Assembly: GCA_035513215.1 (NCBI GenBank)
Contig: DATKCK010000107.1
Location: 1-18,586, forward strand
Origin: DATCZB01 sp035513215
Lineage (GTDB): Bacteria; Pseudomonadota; Gammaproteobacteria; Steroidobacterales; Rariloculaceae
Direction: 5' to 3'
Length of the DNA stretch: 18,586 bases
This document shows, in pieces, positions 1 through 7,460 of this stretch (position 1 is its first letter; each line of letters begins with the position of its first letter). The position numbers were made by a program, and so were the translations under genes. The notes beneath the pieces were generated by a model. It was not told the origin of the DNA. It was given only the letters and a program-made list of their open reading frames with translations, and did no database searches.

Positions 1-3
1 AAC

Positions 4-1221
4 TCAGCGCTCCGACTTCAGGCGCGGGCGGTCGAACGGAAAGGATTCGGCGGCGACGCGCGGGTCCGTCAGCGCCTGCGACAGGAACGATTGCAGATCG
101 GCGGCCGTCTGCTGGCTCATGCTGAAAGCATACGCGCCACCGTCCGGAATTTCGTCGACGCCGGGAAGAGAAGCGCCGTCGCGATAGAAGCCGATCGCTT
201 CGCCGAGCATCCTGAATTCTCCCGTATGCATGAAGCGCTGTCTCAAGCCGACGTTGCGCAGTGTCGGGATCTTCATGTCGCCCAGGTCGTCGCCTTTCTG
301 CGATACCGCGAAACGGCCGGTGTCGTGCTCGGGACGCCTGAGCCCGATGTTGGCGAAGTCGTCGCTCGTGAACGTCGGCGGCTGGTGACAGCTCGTGCAC
401 TTCAGCGATTGAAAGGCGCGCCAGCCGAACCGCTCGAGCTGTCCCAGCGCGTCTTCGTCGCCGGCCTGGTATCGATCCCAGGGCGTCTGGTCGGCAACGA
501 GCGTCCGCTGGTAGGCGGCGAGCGCCATTGCGATGCGGACGGCGCTGATCGATGCGTCGCCGAAAGCGGCCTCGAAGAGCTCGGGGTAGGAAGCGTTCTC
601 GGCGATGGCCGCGCTGACGTCGGGCGGCCAGCGGTCGGCCAGCGCGAGCGGGGCAGCGCCTTCGAGCTTCTCGTTCAGCGCCCGCCAGAGCCGGTCCTCG
701 TTCGCCATCTCGACCGGGTTCATCAGCGTGGCCAGCACCTGATTCTCGAGCGCGCCGCCTGCGGCGATCGCGACCTGCCCGGTCTCGGGATCGATCACGC
801 GGCCGCCGGCGCGCCCGTCCCAGAAGAGCTCGCTCGCCCAGAGCGCGCCGAAGATCGACGGCGCCGTGCGCGGCGTCACCCGCGGTGCGTCGCCGAAAAC
901 GGGGTCCGGGCTCGGCCGCCCGTCGCGGTCGAGCCGGCGCATGCCCGGCGAGCCCGCGACGTCGTCGATCGAGCCCGGCAGCGCGCCGGGATGAACGCCC
1001 GCGCGCGGGTCGGCGCCGCCCGCGGCCGGCCGATGGCAGGTGCCGCAGGCGACACTGTCGTCGCTCGAGAGCTGCTCGTCCCAGAACAGAATCTTGCCGA
1101 GCACGCGCTTGGACTCGGTCACGGGATTCTCGGGCGGCGACGGAACGGCCGGCAGCTCGGATGCTGCCGGCAGGGCGGCAACGGTGAGGCCAATGAGAGC
1201 GATCAGCGTGCGCCGGTGCAT
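4..1221 (-). CDS. MauG-type di-heme cytochrome c peroxidase, periplasmic
   Basis: A 405-residue exported protein of the bacterial di-heme cytochrome c peroxidase/MauG family, which reduces peroxide or oxidises a partner using two c-type hemes in the periplasm. Residues 1-20 look like a signal peptide (charged MHRR start, hydrophobic stretch, Ala-Ala before Ser). Two heme-binding motifs are visible: CGTCH at residues 59-63 and CTSCH at 275-279. MHTGEF near 331 resembles the family motif carrying a distal/axial ligand of the C-terminal heme, and the C-terminal FPFDRPRL is typical. Length is in the family range and the gene ends inside the window, so it looks complete. It is divergent from glyA across 95 bp. 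No Shine-Dalgarno precedes the ATG; TAGAAT lies six bases upstream, which could mean a leaderless message. Peroxidase versus MauG-like oxidation of another substrate cannot be told from sequence. Confidence 0.9.
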   Translation of the reverse strand: MHRRTLIALIGLTVAALPAASELPAVPSPPENPVTESKRVLGKILFWDEQLSSDDSVACGTCHRPAAGGADPRAGVHPGALPGSIDDVAGSPGMRRLDRDGRPSPDPVFGDAPRVTPRTAPSIFGALWASELFWDGRAGGRVIDPETGQVAIAAGGALENQVLATLMNPVEMANEDRLWRALNEKLEGAAPLALADRWPPDVSAAIAENASYPELFEAAFGDASISAVRIAMALAAYQRTLVADQTPWDRYQAGDEDALGQLERFGWRAFQSLKCTSCHQPPTFTSDDFANIGLRRPEHDTGRFAVSQKGDDLGDMKIPTLRNVGLRQRFMHTGEFRMLGEAIGFYRDGASLPGVDEIPDGGAYAFSMSQQTAADLQSFLSQALTDPRVAAESFPFDRPRLKSER

Positions 1222-1316
1222 CAGGAAATTCTAGCGCCGCGGGCTCGATCAGTTCGGTAAAATAATCTCGAGGCCGGGCCCGCCGGCCGATATCGGGATC
1301 ATCCTTGGGAGAGCAC

Positions 1317-2573
1317 ATGTCGGCAACGTCCGCGCTGCGTGCCACGGACGCGGCAATCTACGAGCTGATCAGGCAGGAGGACCGGCGTCAGTTCGAATCG
1401 ATTCGTCTCATCGCATCGGAGAACTACACCTCGGCGGCCGTGCTCGAGGCCGCGGGCTCGAGCCTGTCGAACAAGTACTCGGAAGGGTATCCGGGCAAGC
1501 GCTACTACGAAGGCCAGGAATTCATCGATCAGATCGAGACGATTGCGATCGAGCGGGCAAGGGCGCTCTTCGGCGCCGAGCACGCGAACGTGCAGCCCTA
1601 TTCGGGCTCACCGGCCAATCAGGCGGTTTATCTCGCCCTGCTCGAGGCCGGCGACACGGTCATGGGCCTCGGGCTTCCCTTCGGCGGTCACCTGACGCAC
1701 GGCTGGAAGGTGAATTTCTCGGGCAGGCTCTATCGTTCGGTGCAATACGACGTCGACCGCAAGTCGCACCTGATCGACCTCGATCGCGTCGAGGCGCTGG
1801 CGAAAAAGGAACGGCCGAAGATGATCATCTGCGGCGGAACGGCATATCCCCGCATCTGGGATTTCGCGGGCTTCCGCCAGATTGCCGATTCCGTCGGCGC
1901 CGTACTCGTCGCCGACATCGCGCATATCGCGGGCCTCGTCGTCGGCGGCACGCATCCGCATCCTTTCCCGCATGCCGAGATCGTCACGACGACCTCGCAC
2001 AAGACGCTGCGCGGCCCGCGCGGCGCGCTGATCCTGTCACAGGGCAAGTACGCGACCGAGCTCGACCGCGCCGTCTTTCCGGGCCTGCAGGGCGGCCCAC
2101 ACAACCAGACGACGGCCGCGATCGCCGTCGCGCTGCACGAGGCCGCGAGCGATGCGTTCAGGGAATATGCGCATCAGGTCGTCGCCAACGCGAAGGCGCT
2201 AGCAGCGGCTCTCGGCGAGCGCGGCTTCGGCCTGATCTCGGGCGGAACCGACAACCACATGATCCTGATCGACGTCACGCCGCGCGGCATCAACGGCAAG
2301 CCCGCCGCGCGCGCCCTGAACGATGCGGGCATCGAGTGCAACTACAACACGATCCCGTTCGACCCCCGCAAGCCCATGGACCCGAGCGGCCTGCGCCTCG
2401 GCACACCCGCAATCACGACGCGCGGCATGCAGGAACCCCACATGACCGCCATCGCCGAATGGATCGACCGCACCCTCACCGCCGCCGACGATCCCGATCG
2501 CATCGCCGCAATCCGCAACGAGGTCCGCGACTTCTGCACCCAGTTCCCCGCCCCGGGAATCCGCATCGACTGA
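1317..2573 (+). CDS. glyA: Serine hydroxymethyltransferase (GlyA)
   Basis: A cytoplasmic PLP enzyme of 418 residues that interconverts serine and glycine with tetrahydrofolate, supplying one-carbon units. Hallmarks are the N-terminal LIASEN motif (residues 31-36), YSEGYPGKRYY (54-64), Asp200 and His203 in VADIAHIAG, and the Schiff-base Lys229 in TTTSHKTLRGPRG. Full length matches the family. The frame stays open from a TTG at 1305, but the ATG at 1317 is preceded by GGGAGA at 5-6 bases and gives the expected N-terminus, so 1317 is chosen. An A/T-rich TAAAAT box at 1258-1263 could be a -10 but has no convincing -35 partner. I see no glycine riboswitch in the 95-bp leader. The nrdR-rib genes that often follow glyA in gammaproteobacteria are absent; instead a large palindrome follows. 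Confidence 0.97.
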   Translation: MSATSALRATDAAIYELIRQEDRRQFESIRLIASENYTSAAVLEAAGSSLSNKYSEGYPGKRYYEGQEFIDQIETIAIERARALFGAEHANVQPYSGSPANQAVYLALLEAGDTVMGLGLPFGGHLTHGWKVNFSGRLYRSVQYDVDRKSHLIDLDRVEALAKKERPKMIICGGTAYPRIWDFAGFRQIADSVGAVLVADIAHIAGLVVGGTHPHPFPHAEIVTTTSHKTLRGPRGALILSQGKYATELDRAVFPGLQGGPHNQTTAAIAVALHEAASDAFREYAHQVVANAKALAAALGERGFGLISGGTDNHMILIDVTPRGINGKPAARALNDAGIECNYNTIPFDPRKPMDPSGLRLGTPAITTRGMQEPHMTAIAEWIDRTLTAADDPDRIAAIRNEVRDFCTQFPAPGIRID

Positions 2574-2595
2574 CTCTCAGCACACTCATGAGTAG

Positions 2596-2715
2596 TCCCG
2601 CCGATACCCGTGGAGGGTGTTGACGGGACGCTCGCGGGCAGGGATGCCCGCGGGCGAGGCTACAGGGATGTATTCACGCCGTTCCCGTCAACACCCTCCA
2701 CGGGTATCGGCGGGA
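2596..2715. repeat. Intergenic palindromic element with perfect 33-bp arms
   Basis: The left arm 2596-2628 and right arm 2683-2715 are exact reverse complements over 33 bp, separated by 54 bp. Within the loop a second hairpin (CGCGGGCA at 2633-2640, TGCCCGCG at 2645-2652, loop GGGA) is nested. It sits between the convergent 3' ends of glyA and the YceI gene, so it could act as a bidirectional terminator or 3' stabiliser, though no U-tract follows either arm. A short open frame on the plus strand crosses it but looks like a by-product. I have an impression that similar sequence recurs between genes in related genomes; that is recollection, not something tested here. Confidence 0.85.
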
Positions 2716-2722
2716 CGGCCGA

Positions 2723-3274
2723 CTAGCGACCGAGACCAAGCCGAACCTGAACCTCGATGTCCTTCCCGACCATATAAGTATCATTCCACCCAGCCCCAAC
2801 ATTAAAGTCGAACCGGCTGATCTGCATCGTCCCGTCGAACCTCGCCGAGTCCCCTTCCTGATCGAAGCTGAACGTCAGATCGATCGGCCGCGTCGTGCCC
2901 TTGATCGTCAGATTGCCGTGCGCGACGAACATGCCGTCGCCGGCGGCCTCGACGCTCGTCGACTCGAAGCTGGCCTCGGGATGATTGACCGGGTCGAACC
3001 AGTCGACGTCGGTCAGCGCCGAATCGCGATCGAAGTCGCGCGTATCGACGCTTTCGGTCTTCACCGTCCCGACGATGCTGCCGTCGGCAGGCATTGCCGG
3101 ATCGAAGTCGATCGTCGCGGTGAATTCCGAGAACTTGCCGTTGAACTTGGCGCCTTGCTGCTCGGCCGTGAAGCCGACACTGCTCGTATCGGGCGCCACG
3201 GACCAGCCGGCGGCGTTGGCGGTGCCGAGTGCGGCGATGGCCGCAAGCGGTACGAGAAATCGCGGTGTCTTCAT
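2723..3274 (-). CDS. Secreted YceI family lipocalin-like protein
   Basis: A 183-residue periplasmic protein of the YceI family, beta-barrel proteins that bind polyisoprenoid or other amphiphilic ligands. The frame is open much further upstream, but the ATG at 3274 gives a clean signal peptide (residues 1-21, ending ANA before AGWSV) and has AGGA nine bases upstream, so it is taken as the start. The mature protein begins with the family's WSVAPDTSSVGF strand and contains the central GTVKTESVDT and DWFDPVNHPEASFES blocks and NLTIKGTTRPIDL, all characteristic of YceI. It lies 77 bp downstream of the hydroquinone reductase on the same strand, with its own promoter-like sequence. The ligand is unknown; an isoprenoid-quinone role fits the neighbour but is inference. 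Confidence 0.93.
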   Translation of the reverse strand: MKTPRFLVPLAAIAALGTANAAGWSVAPDTSSVGFTAEQQGAKFNGKFSEFTATIDFDPAMPADGSIVGTVKTESVDTRDFDRDSALTDVDWFDPVNHPEASFESTSVEAAGDGMFVAHGNLTIKGTTRPIDLTFSFDQEGDSARFDGTMQISRFDFNVGAGWNDTYMVGKDIEVQVRLGLGR

Positions 3275-3314
3275 CTGGAACTGTCCTGTTCTGGCTCGTT
3301 GATTCCTGGCTTCA

Positions 3315-3342
3315 ATTGTATCGGTTGCCAGAAGCCGCGCAA
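3315..3342 (-). promoter_or_regulatory. Candidate sigma-70 promoter for the YceI gene
   Basis: Reading the minus strand, TTGCGC (3342-3337) is followed after 16 bp by TACAAT (3320-3315), a five-of-six match to the -10 consensus. The -35 matches only at TTG. It lies in the gap between the hydroquinone reductase stop and the YceI start, leaving an estimated leader of about 35 bases. This suggests the YceI gene can be transcribed separately from the genes upstream. Confidence 0.4.
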
Positions 3343-3351
3343 CGCCGCGGT

Positions 3352-4344
3352 TCAGGCGGCGTTCAGCCTTTCGCGCCGGTGCGGGGCGGTGAAATCGATC
3401 TCGGGGCCTTTGGGCACAATGCCCAGCGGGTTTCTGAGCTCGGATATCGAGAAATATCCAGTTTTGTAAACTTCGGGGAAGACGATGCCCGCGATGCCCG
3501 GCGTCTGATAGAGATCGCGCGTATAAGGCCAGAGGTTCGCGTAATCGCGGAGCCTGCGCAGGTTGCACTTGAAGGCGTAGTGGTAGGCGACGTCGAAGCG
3601 GACCAGCGTCGGGAACTGGCGCCAGTCGGCCTCGGTCTGCTCGTCGCCGCAGAGATAGCGGCGGCTCGAGAGGCGATCGTCGAGATAGTCGAGCGTCTCG
3701 AAGACCTCGTCGAACGCTTCCTCGTAGGCTTCCTGGGTCTCGGCGAATCCGGCGCGGTAGACGCCGTTGTTGAGCTTGTCGTAGATGCGGCTGTTGAGCG
3801 CGTCGATCTCCTTTCGGTGTCTCGGCGGATAGAAGTCGCGATCGTTCGCGCCGACACGATCGAAGGCGCTGTTCAGCATACGGATGATATCGGCCGATTC
3901 GTTGTTGATGGCGCGGCCGGTCTTCTTGTCGTAGAGCAGCGGAACCGTCACCCGCCCCGTGAACCCCGGATGACTCTCGGCGTAGACCTCCCAGAGCGCG
4001 TGCTTACCGAGGCAGTGGTCGTAGTATTCGCCGGGCTCGTCGGCGAAGATCCAGCCGTCGTCGGAGCGCCTCGGCAGCGCGACCGAGATCGAGATCAGAT
4101 CTTCGAGGCCTTTGAGGACCCGGAAGATCAGCGTGCGGTGTGCCCAGGGGCAGCCATAGGAGACGAATAGGTGATAGCGGCCGGGCTCCGCGGCGAAGCC
4201 CGCGTCGCCGGTCGGCCCGGCCGAGCCGTCGGGCGTCACCCAGTGGCGAATCGACGAGCGCGGGCGGATCCAGCGGCCGTCCTCGTGCTTGAGCTTCGAC
4301 AGCTCCTCGTCCGTGGTCCACTGGCCGTCGATCATGACGCCCAT
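3352..4344 (-). CDS. Glutathionyl-hydroquinone reductase (omega-class GST-like)
   Basis: A 330-residue cytoplasmic enzyme of the Xi-class/ECM4-YqjG-PcpF family, which removes glutathione from glutathionyl-hydroquinones using a second GSH. The thioredoxin-like N-terminal half carries the catalytic YGCPWAHR motif with Cys65. The C-terminal helical domain contains the conserved TLVRFDVAYHYAFKCNLRR and FSISELRNPLGIVPKGP segments. The N-terminal DGQWTTDEEL and HWVTPDG stretches are typical and length agrees with the family. The ATG at 4344 follows GGAG by six bases and is preferred over the in-frame ATG at 4335. It lies 102 bp downstream of the PQQ dehydrogenase on the same strand. Quinol recycling fits the nearby aromatic and quinone chemistry, but the physiological substrate is not shown. 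Confidence 0.95.
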   Translation of the reverse strand: MGVMIDGQWTTDEELSKLKHEDGRWIRPRSSIRHWVTPDGSAGPTGDAGFAAEPGRYHLFVSYGCPWAHRTLIFRVLKGLEDLISISVALPRRSDDGWIFADEPGEYYDHCLGKHALWEVYAESHPGFTGRVTVPLLYDKKTGRAINNESADIIRMLNSAFDRVGANDRDFYPPRHRKEIDALNSRIYDKLNNGVYRAGFAETQEAYEEAFDEVFETLDYLDDRLSSRRYLCGDEQTEADWRQFPTLVRFDVAYHYAFKCNLRRLRDYANLWPYTRDLYQTPGIAGIVFPEVYKTGYFSISELRNPLGIVPKGPEIDFTAPHRRERLNAA

Positions 4345-4446
4345 TCGCGACTCCTATCCGGCCATCGATCTCCGTGATGGTAACAAAGCGTCGGGCGACC
4401 CCGGTGGCGTGGCGGGGCCGCCCGGCCGCCGCTGAACAAAGGGGGA

Positions 4447-6192
4447 TCAGTCCGGCAAGGCGAAAACGTAGAGGCGATTGCCGGACCCGGGCGTAATGTC
4501 GGCAAGCGCCGCAAGCCCGAACGCGAGCCCCGAGCCGCCGGTGCTGACCGCGACGTACTGCCGCCCGTCGACCTCGAACGTCGCCGGATACCCGTTGACC
4601 GGCGAGCCGAGATTGACCTCCCAGAGAATATCGCCATCGCTCTGGTCGTAGGCGCGGAAGCGCCCGTTGACGTCACCGCCTAACAGCAGCCCGCCGCCGG
4701 TCGAGATCACCGACAGCATGCCGGCCGGCTGCTCGATCTTCCATTCGAGCGCGCCGGTCTCGACATCGATCGCCTGCAGCGTGCCGACGTTTTCCTCGCC
4801 CGGCGCAATCTGCGCGCGCGTGTTGATCGCGTATAGCGACTCGATGCTCTGCTCGTCGGAGGTCGAGGTTGCCGTCATGCAGGTGTTCTGCAGCGGGTAA
4901 TACATGACACCCGACAGCGGGCTGTAGGTGCCGGCCGGATAGTTCTTGCCGCCCTGTGTCGACGGGCAGATCAGAAGCTCCTGGCCGACGCGCGTGAACA
5001 TCTTGCTCGGATCGACCGTCGCGGCGCCCGATTCCGTGTTGATGCCCGTGATGACGTTCTGATAGATCGTCTGGCGCGCCCAGAGAAACTCGCCCGTCTC
5101 GCGATCGAGCGTATAGACGAGCCCGGTCTTGCCCGGGATGCCCGTGATGACCCTGCGCTCCTCGCCGTTCCGCACCCTCGGGTTGATCCAGTCGACCTCC
5201 TCCGGGTCGGGCGCGACGACGGTGTCGACGAGCAGGCGCTCGAACGGATGATCGAGATCCCAGTGATCGACGACATGCTGGAAGTACCAGACGATTCTGC
5301 CCGTGTCGGCATCGAGCGCGAGCGTCGAGTTGTGGTAGAGATATTGCTCGTCGTTGCCGCCGAGAATGAATTTCGGCGCCGGCGACGTGACCGAGGTGCC
5401 GACGTAGATCCGATTCAGCTCGGCGTCGAAGCTCGGGACCATCCACATGCCGACGTGCCAGCGCTGCTCGTAGGGCACGCCGCCCCAGGTCTCGTCGCCC
5501 GGTTCCCCGGGTCGCGGAATCGTTCGCGTGCGCCAGAGCTCCTCGCCGGTCTCGGCGTCGAATGCCGTGATGACGCAGGCTTCGGGCCCGCCTTCGGGCT
5601 CGCAGCTTCGGCCGGAGATCACCTTGCCGTTGGCGACGATCGGCCCGGAGCTGTTCTTGGCGCCGGCACGGTAGTCGAGGATGTGCGTTTCCCAGGCGAG
5701 CTCGCCGGTCCGGGCGTCGATCGCGTAGGCCCAGCCGTCGGCGCCATTGTCGAGAATGTGATAGCCGTGAATCGCGATGTTGCGGTTCGTTGGCGCAGCG
5801 GGAAAGTACTCGCCGACGTCCGAAGGCACGCCGCGGCGGTACTCCCAGATCGGATCGCCCGTCGCCGCGTCGATCGCCTGCGTGATGTCGTTCGGATTCG
5901 GGAAGAACATGATGCCGTCGTATACGAGCGGCGTGCCCTCCTGATCGCCGGGCTGAAGCTCGCGCGTCCAGACGAGCTGAAGCTCGTTGACGTTGCGCGT
6001 CGTGATCTCGTCGAGCGGGCTGTAGCCCCAGTTGTCGAGCGTGCGCCGCCACATGAGCCAGTCGGCGGGATCCGGATCCTGAAGCATCGCGTCCGTCACG
6101 GGCACGAAGTCCTCGATCAGAGGCTGGGCATCGAGCGCAGCGCCCGTGGTCAAGAGCGCGAGCGCCGACGCGAGTGAGAGACGACGAATCAT
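4447..6192 (-). CDS. PQQ-dependent dehydrogenase (quinoprotein alcohol dehydrogenase-like), periplasmic
   Basis: A 581-residue exported eight-bladed propeller quinoprotein that should oxidise an alcohol or aldehyde with PQQ. The open frame extends upstream, but the ATG at 6192 starts a signal peptide (MIRRLSLASALALLTTGAAL) and follows a GAGG sequence, so it is chosen. Repeated propeller motifs such as DAxTGxxxW occur throughout. WDLD at residues 311-314 aligns with the active-site WDY(A/D) of methanol dehydrogenases: Asp312 would be the catalytic base and Asp314 occupies the position that is Asp in lanthanide enzymes. At the place of the metal-ligand Asn (GTGNPAPW in MxaF) this protein has GTSVTSPAP (265-273). 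Cys197 and Cys206 may form a disulfide. There is no C-terminal CxxCH, so electrons must leave through a separate carrier. Substrate unknown; membership of the family is firm. Confidence 0.92.
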   Translation of the reverse strand: MIRRLSLASALALLTTGAALDAQPLIEDFVPVTDAMLQDPDPADWLMWRRTLDNWGYSPLDEITTRNVNELQLVWTRELQPGDQEGTPLVYDGIMFFPNPNDITQAIDAATGDPIWEYRRGVPSDVGEYFPAAPTNRNIAIHGYHILDNGADGWAYAIDARTGELAWETHILDYRAGAKNSSGPIVANGKVISGRSCEPEGGPEACVITAFDAETGEELWRTRTIPRPGEPGDETWGGVPYEQRWHVGMWMVPSFDAELNRIYVGTSVTSPAPKFILGGNDEQYLYHNSTLALDADTGRIVWYFQHVVDHWDLDHPFERLLVDTVVAPDPEEVDWINPRVRNGEERRVITGIPGKTGLVYTLDRETGEFLWARQTIYQNVITGINTESGAATVDPSKMFTRVGQELLICPSTQGGKNYPAGTYSPLSGVMYYPLQNTCMTATSTSDEQSIESLYAINTRAQIAPGEENVGTLQAIDVETGALEWKIEQPAGMLSVISTGGGLLLGGDVNGRFRAYDQSDGDILWEVNLGSPVNGYPATFEVDGRQYVAVSTGGSGLAFGLAALADITPGSGNRLYVFALPD

Positions 6193-6242
6193 GGTTGATG
6201 CCCCTCGAGAGAGTAGCCACGAGTCTATCAGGATTGATTTTA

Positions 6243-6265
6243 GCAAGCTTGTTCACCAAGCTAGC
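6243..6265. promoter_or_regulatory. Imperfect inverted repeat in divergent promoter region (possible operator)
   Basis: GCAAGCTTG (6243-6251) and CAAGCTAGC (6257-6265) are reverse complements at eight of nine positions around a 5-bp spacer TTCAC. The site lies in the 127-bp region between the divergent PQQ dehydrogenase and LigJ-like genes, so one bound dimer could affect both. A weak promoter-like pair (TTGTTC at 6249, TAGGTT at 6273) overlaps it. No regulator gene is in the window. The function is inferred from position and symmetry only. Confidence 0.35.
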
Positions 6266-6319
6266 AGCCGTCTAGGTTATGTCCTTCGGACACGACCGCC
6301 GGATAGGCGACCAAAAAAA

Positions 6320-7351
6320 GTGATAATCGACTGCCACGGCCACTACACGACGGCTCCCGATGCGCTCGGCCGGTATCGCGACCAGCAGAAGGCCGATCTG
6401 AAGAGCGATCCGGATCATCGGGCCGAGAAGGGAACGCTCGCGATCAGCGACGACGAGCTGCGCGAGAGTGTCGAAGGCGCGCAGCTGAAGCTGCAGCGCG
6501 AGCGCGGCACGGATCTGACGATCTTCTCGCCGCGCGCGAGCTGGATGGGTCACCACATCGGCAATGCGTCGACGAGCCAGTCCTGGACGGAGCACTGCAA
6601 CGATCTGATCTACCGGCTGACGTGCCTGTACCCCGACAACTTCATCGGCGTCGCGCAGCTGCCGCAGTCGCCGGGCGCGCCGATCGCTTCCTCGGTCAGA
6701 GAGCTAAGGCGCACGGTCGAGGAGCTCGGCTTCGTCGGCTGCAATCTCAATCCCGACCCGACGGGCGGGTTCTTCACCGGGCCGCCTCTCGGCGACCGCT
6801 ACTGGTATCCGCTCTACGAGACGATGTGCGAGCTCGCCGTGCCGGCCATGATCCACGTCTCCGGCGCCTGCAACACGCCTTACTGGCAGACCACGGGGTC
6901 CTATTACCTCGCCGCCGATACCGTCGCGTTCATGCAGATGATGCAGTCGGAGATCTTTCGGGACTTTCCCGAGCTTAAGCTCATCGTTCCGCACGGCGGC
7001 GGCGCCGTGCCGTATCACTGGGGCCGGTTTCGCGGCCTGGCCGATATGCTGAAGCTGCCGCCGCTCAACGAGGCCGTGCTCGACAACGTCTATTTCGATA
7101 CCTGCGTCTACCATCAGCCCGGCATCGACCTTCTGCTTGACGTGATCCCCGTGAAAAATATCCTGTTCGCGTCGGAGATGGTCGGCGCCGTGCGCGGCAT
7201 CGATCCGGAGACCGGGTTTTATTTCGACGACACGAAGCGCTACATCGATCAGAGCACGAGAATCGACGATGCGGCGCGCAGGATGATCTTCGAGGACAAT
7301 GCGCGCCGGCTCTACGGGCGGCTCAACGACAGAATTGCCGGGGGGAACTAG
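6320..7351 (+). CDS. ligJ: LigJ-like 4-oxalomesaconate hydratase (amidohydrolase superfamily)
   Basis: A 343-residue cytoplasmic zinc enzyme closely resembling Sphingobium LigJ, which hydrates 4-oxalomesaconate in the protocatechuate 4,5-cleavage/gallate pathway. The GTG at 6320, just after an A7 run, makes the protein start VIIDCHGHYT, as in LigJ. The upstream open frame is unlike the family. Predicted zinc ligands are His6, His8, His179 (MIHVSG) and Glu285 (ASEMVGAVRG), at nearly the same positions as I recall for LigJ. Other shared blocks are TIFSPRAS (67-74), GFVGCNLNPDP (137-147), PHGGGAVPYHWGRFRGLADML (224-244), FDTCVYHQPG and GFYFDDTKRYID. No good Shine-Dalgarno is seen. No other meta-cleavage genes are in the window, so it is an orphan here. 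A different beta-keto-acid hydratase or decarboxylase activity is possible. Confidence 0.85.
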   Translation: MIIDCHGHYTTAPDALGRYRDQQKADLKSDPDHRAEKGTLAISDDELRESVEGAQLKLQRERGTDLTIFSPRASWMGHHIGNASTSQSWTEHCNDLIYRLTCLYPDNFIGVAQLPQSPGAPIASSVRELRRTVEELGFVGCNLNPDPTGGFFTGPPLGDRYWYPLYETMCELAVPAMIHVSGACNTPYWQTTGSYYLAADTVAFMQMMQSEIFRDFPELKLIVPHGGGAVPYHWGRFRGLADMLKLPPLNEAVLDNVYFDTCVYHQPGIDLLLDVIPVKNILFASEMVGAVRGIDPETGFYFDDTKRYIDQSTRIDDAARRMIFEDNARRLYGRLNDRIAGGN

Positions 7352-7377
7352 CGCTGCGTACCCTAGCGCTGCGTACC
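7348..7377. repeat. 15-bp tandem duplication at the end of the LigJ-like gene
   Basis: CTAGCGCTGCGTACC occurs twice back to back (7348-7362 and 7363-7377) with no mismatch. The first copy contains the TAG stop codon of the LigJ-like gene, so the duplication lies at the very 3' end and does not change the protein. It looks like a recent slippage or duplication event. Confidence 0.8.
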
Positions 7378-7460
7378 AAGGAAGAGAAAACGGGCGTTGC
7401 GCCCACCGAAGGCGCTGAAGACTAGCGCGAATCTGTCAGGAGAATCGGAGACCTCAATCG

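Noticed and set aside
91..1260. 389-codon plus-strand frame opposite the peroxidase
   Set aside because: It is antisense to a protein with two CxxCH motifs and a signal peptide; no family resemblance.
1222..1316. Possible glycine riboswitch upstream of glyA
   Set aside because: The region is only 95 bp, shared with a divergent gene, and shows no tandem aptamer-like structure.
2617..2805. 62-codon frame crossing the intergenic palindrome
   Set aside because: It begins and mostly lies in the inverted repeat and overlaps the YceI gene end; no ribosome site, so probably not a gene.
3229..4170. 313-codon plus-strand frame opposite the hydroquinone reductase
   Set aside because: It is antisense to a gene with a catalytic CPWA motif and a good ribosome site; its Val/Glu/Arg-rich product looks like a shadow.
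4345..4446. GC-rich stem (GGCGG/CCGCC) downstream of the PQQ dehydrogenase
   Set aside because: The stem is short and bulged with no U-tract, so I cannot call it a terminator in DNA this GC-rich.
4673..6259. 528-codon second minus-strand frame within the PQQ dehydrogenase
   Set aside because: The product is Arg-rich and out of frame with the clear propeller protein; it is a codon-bias by-product.
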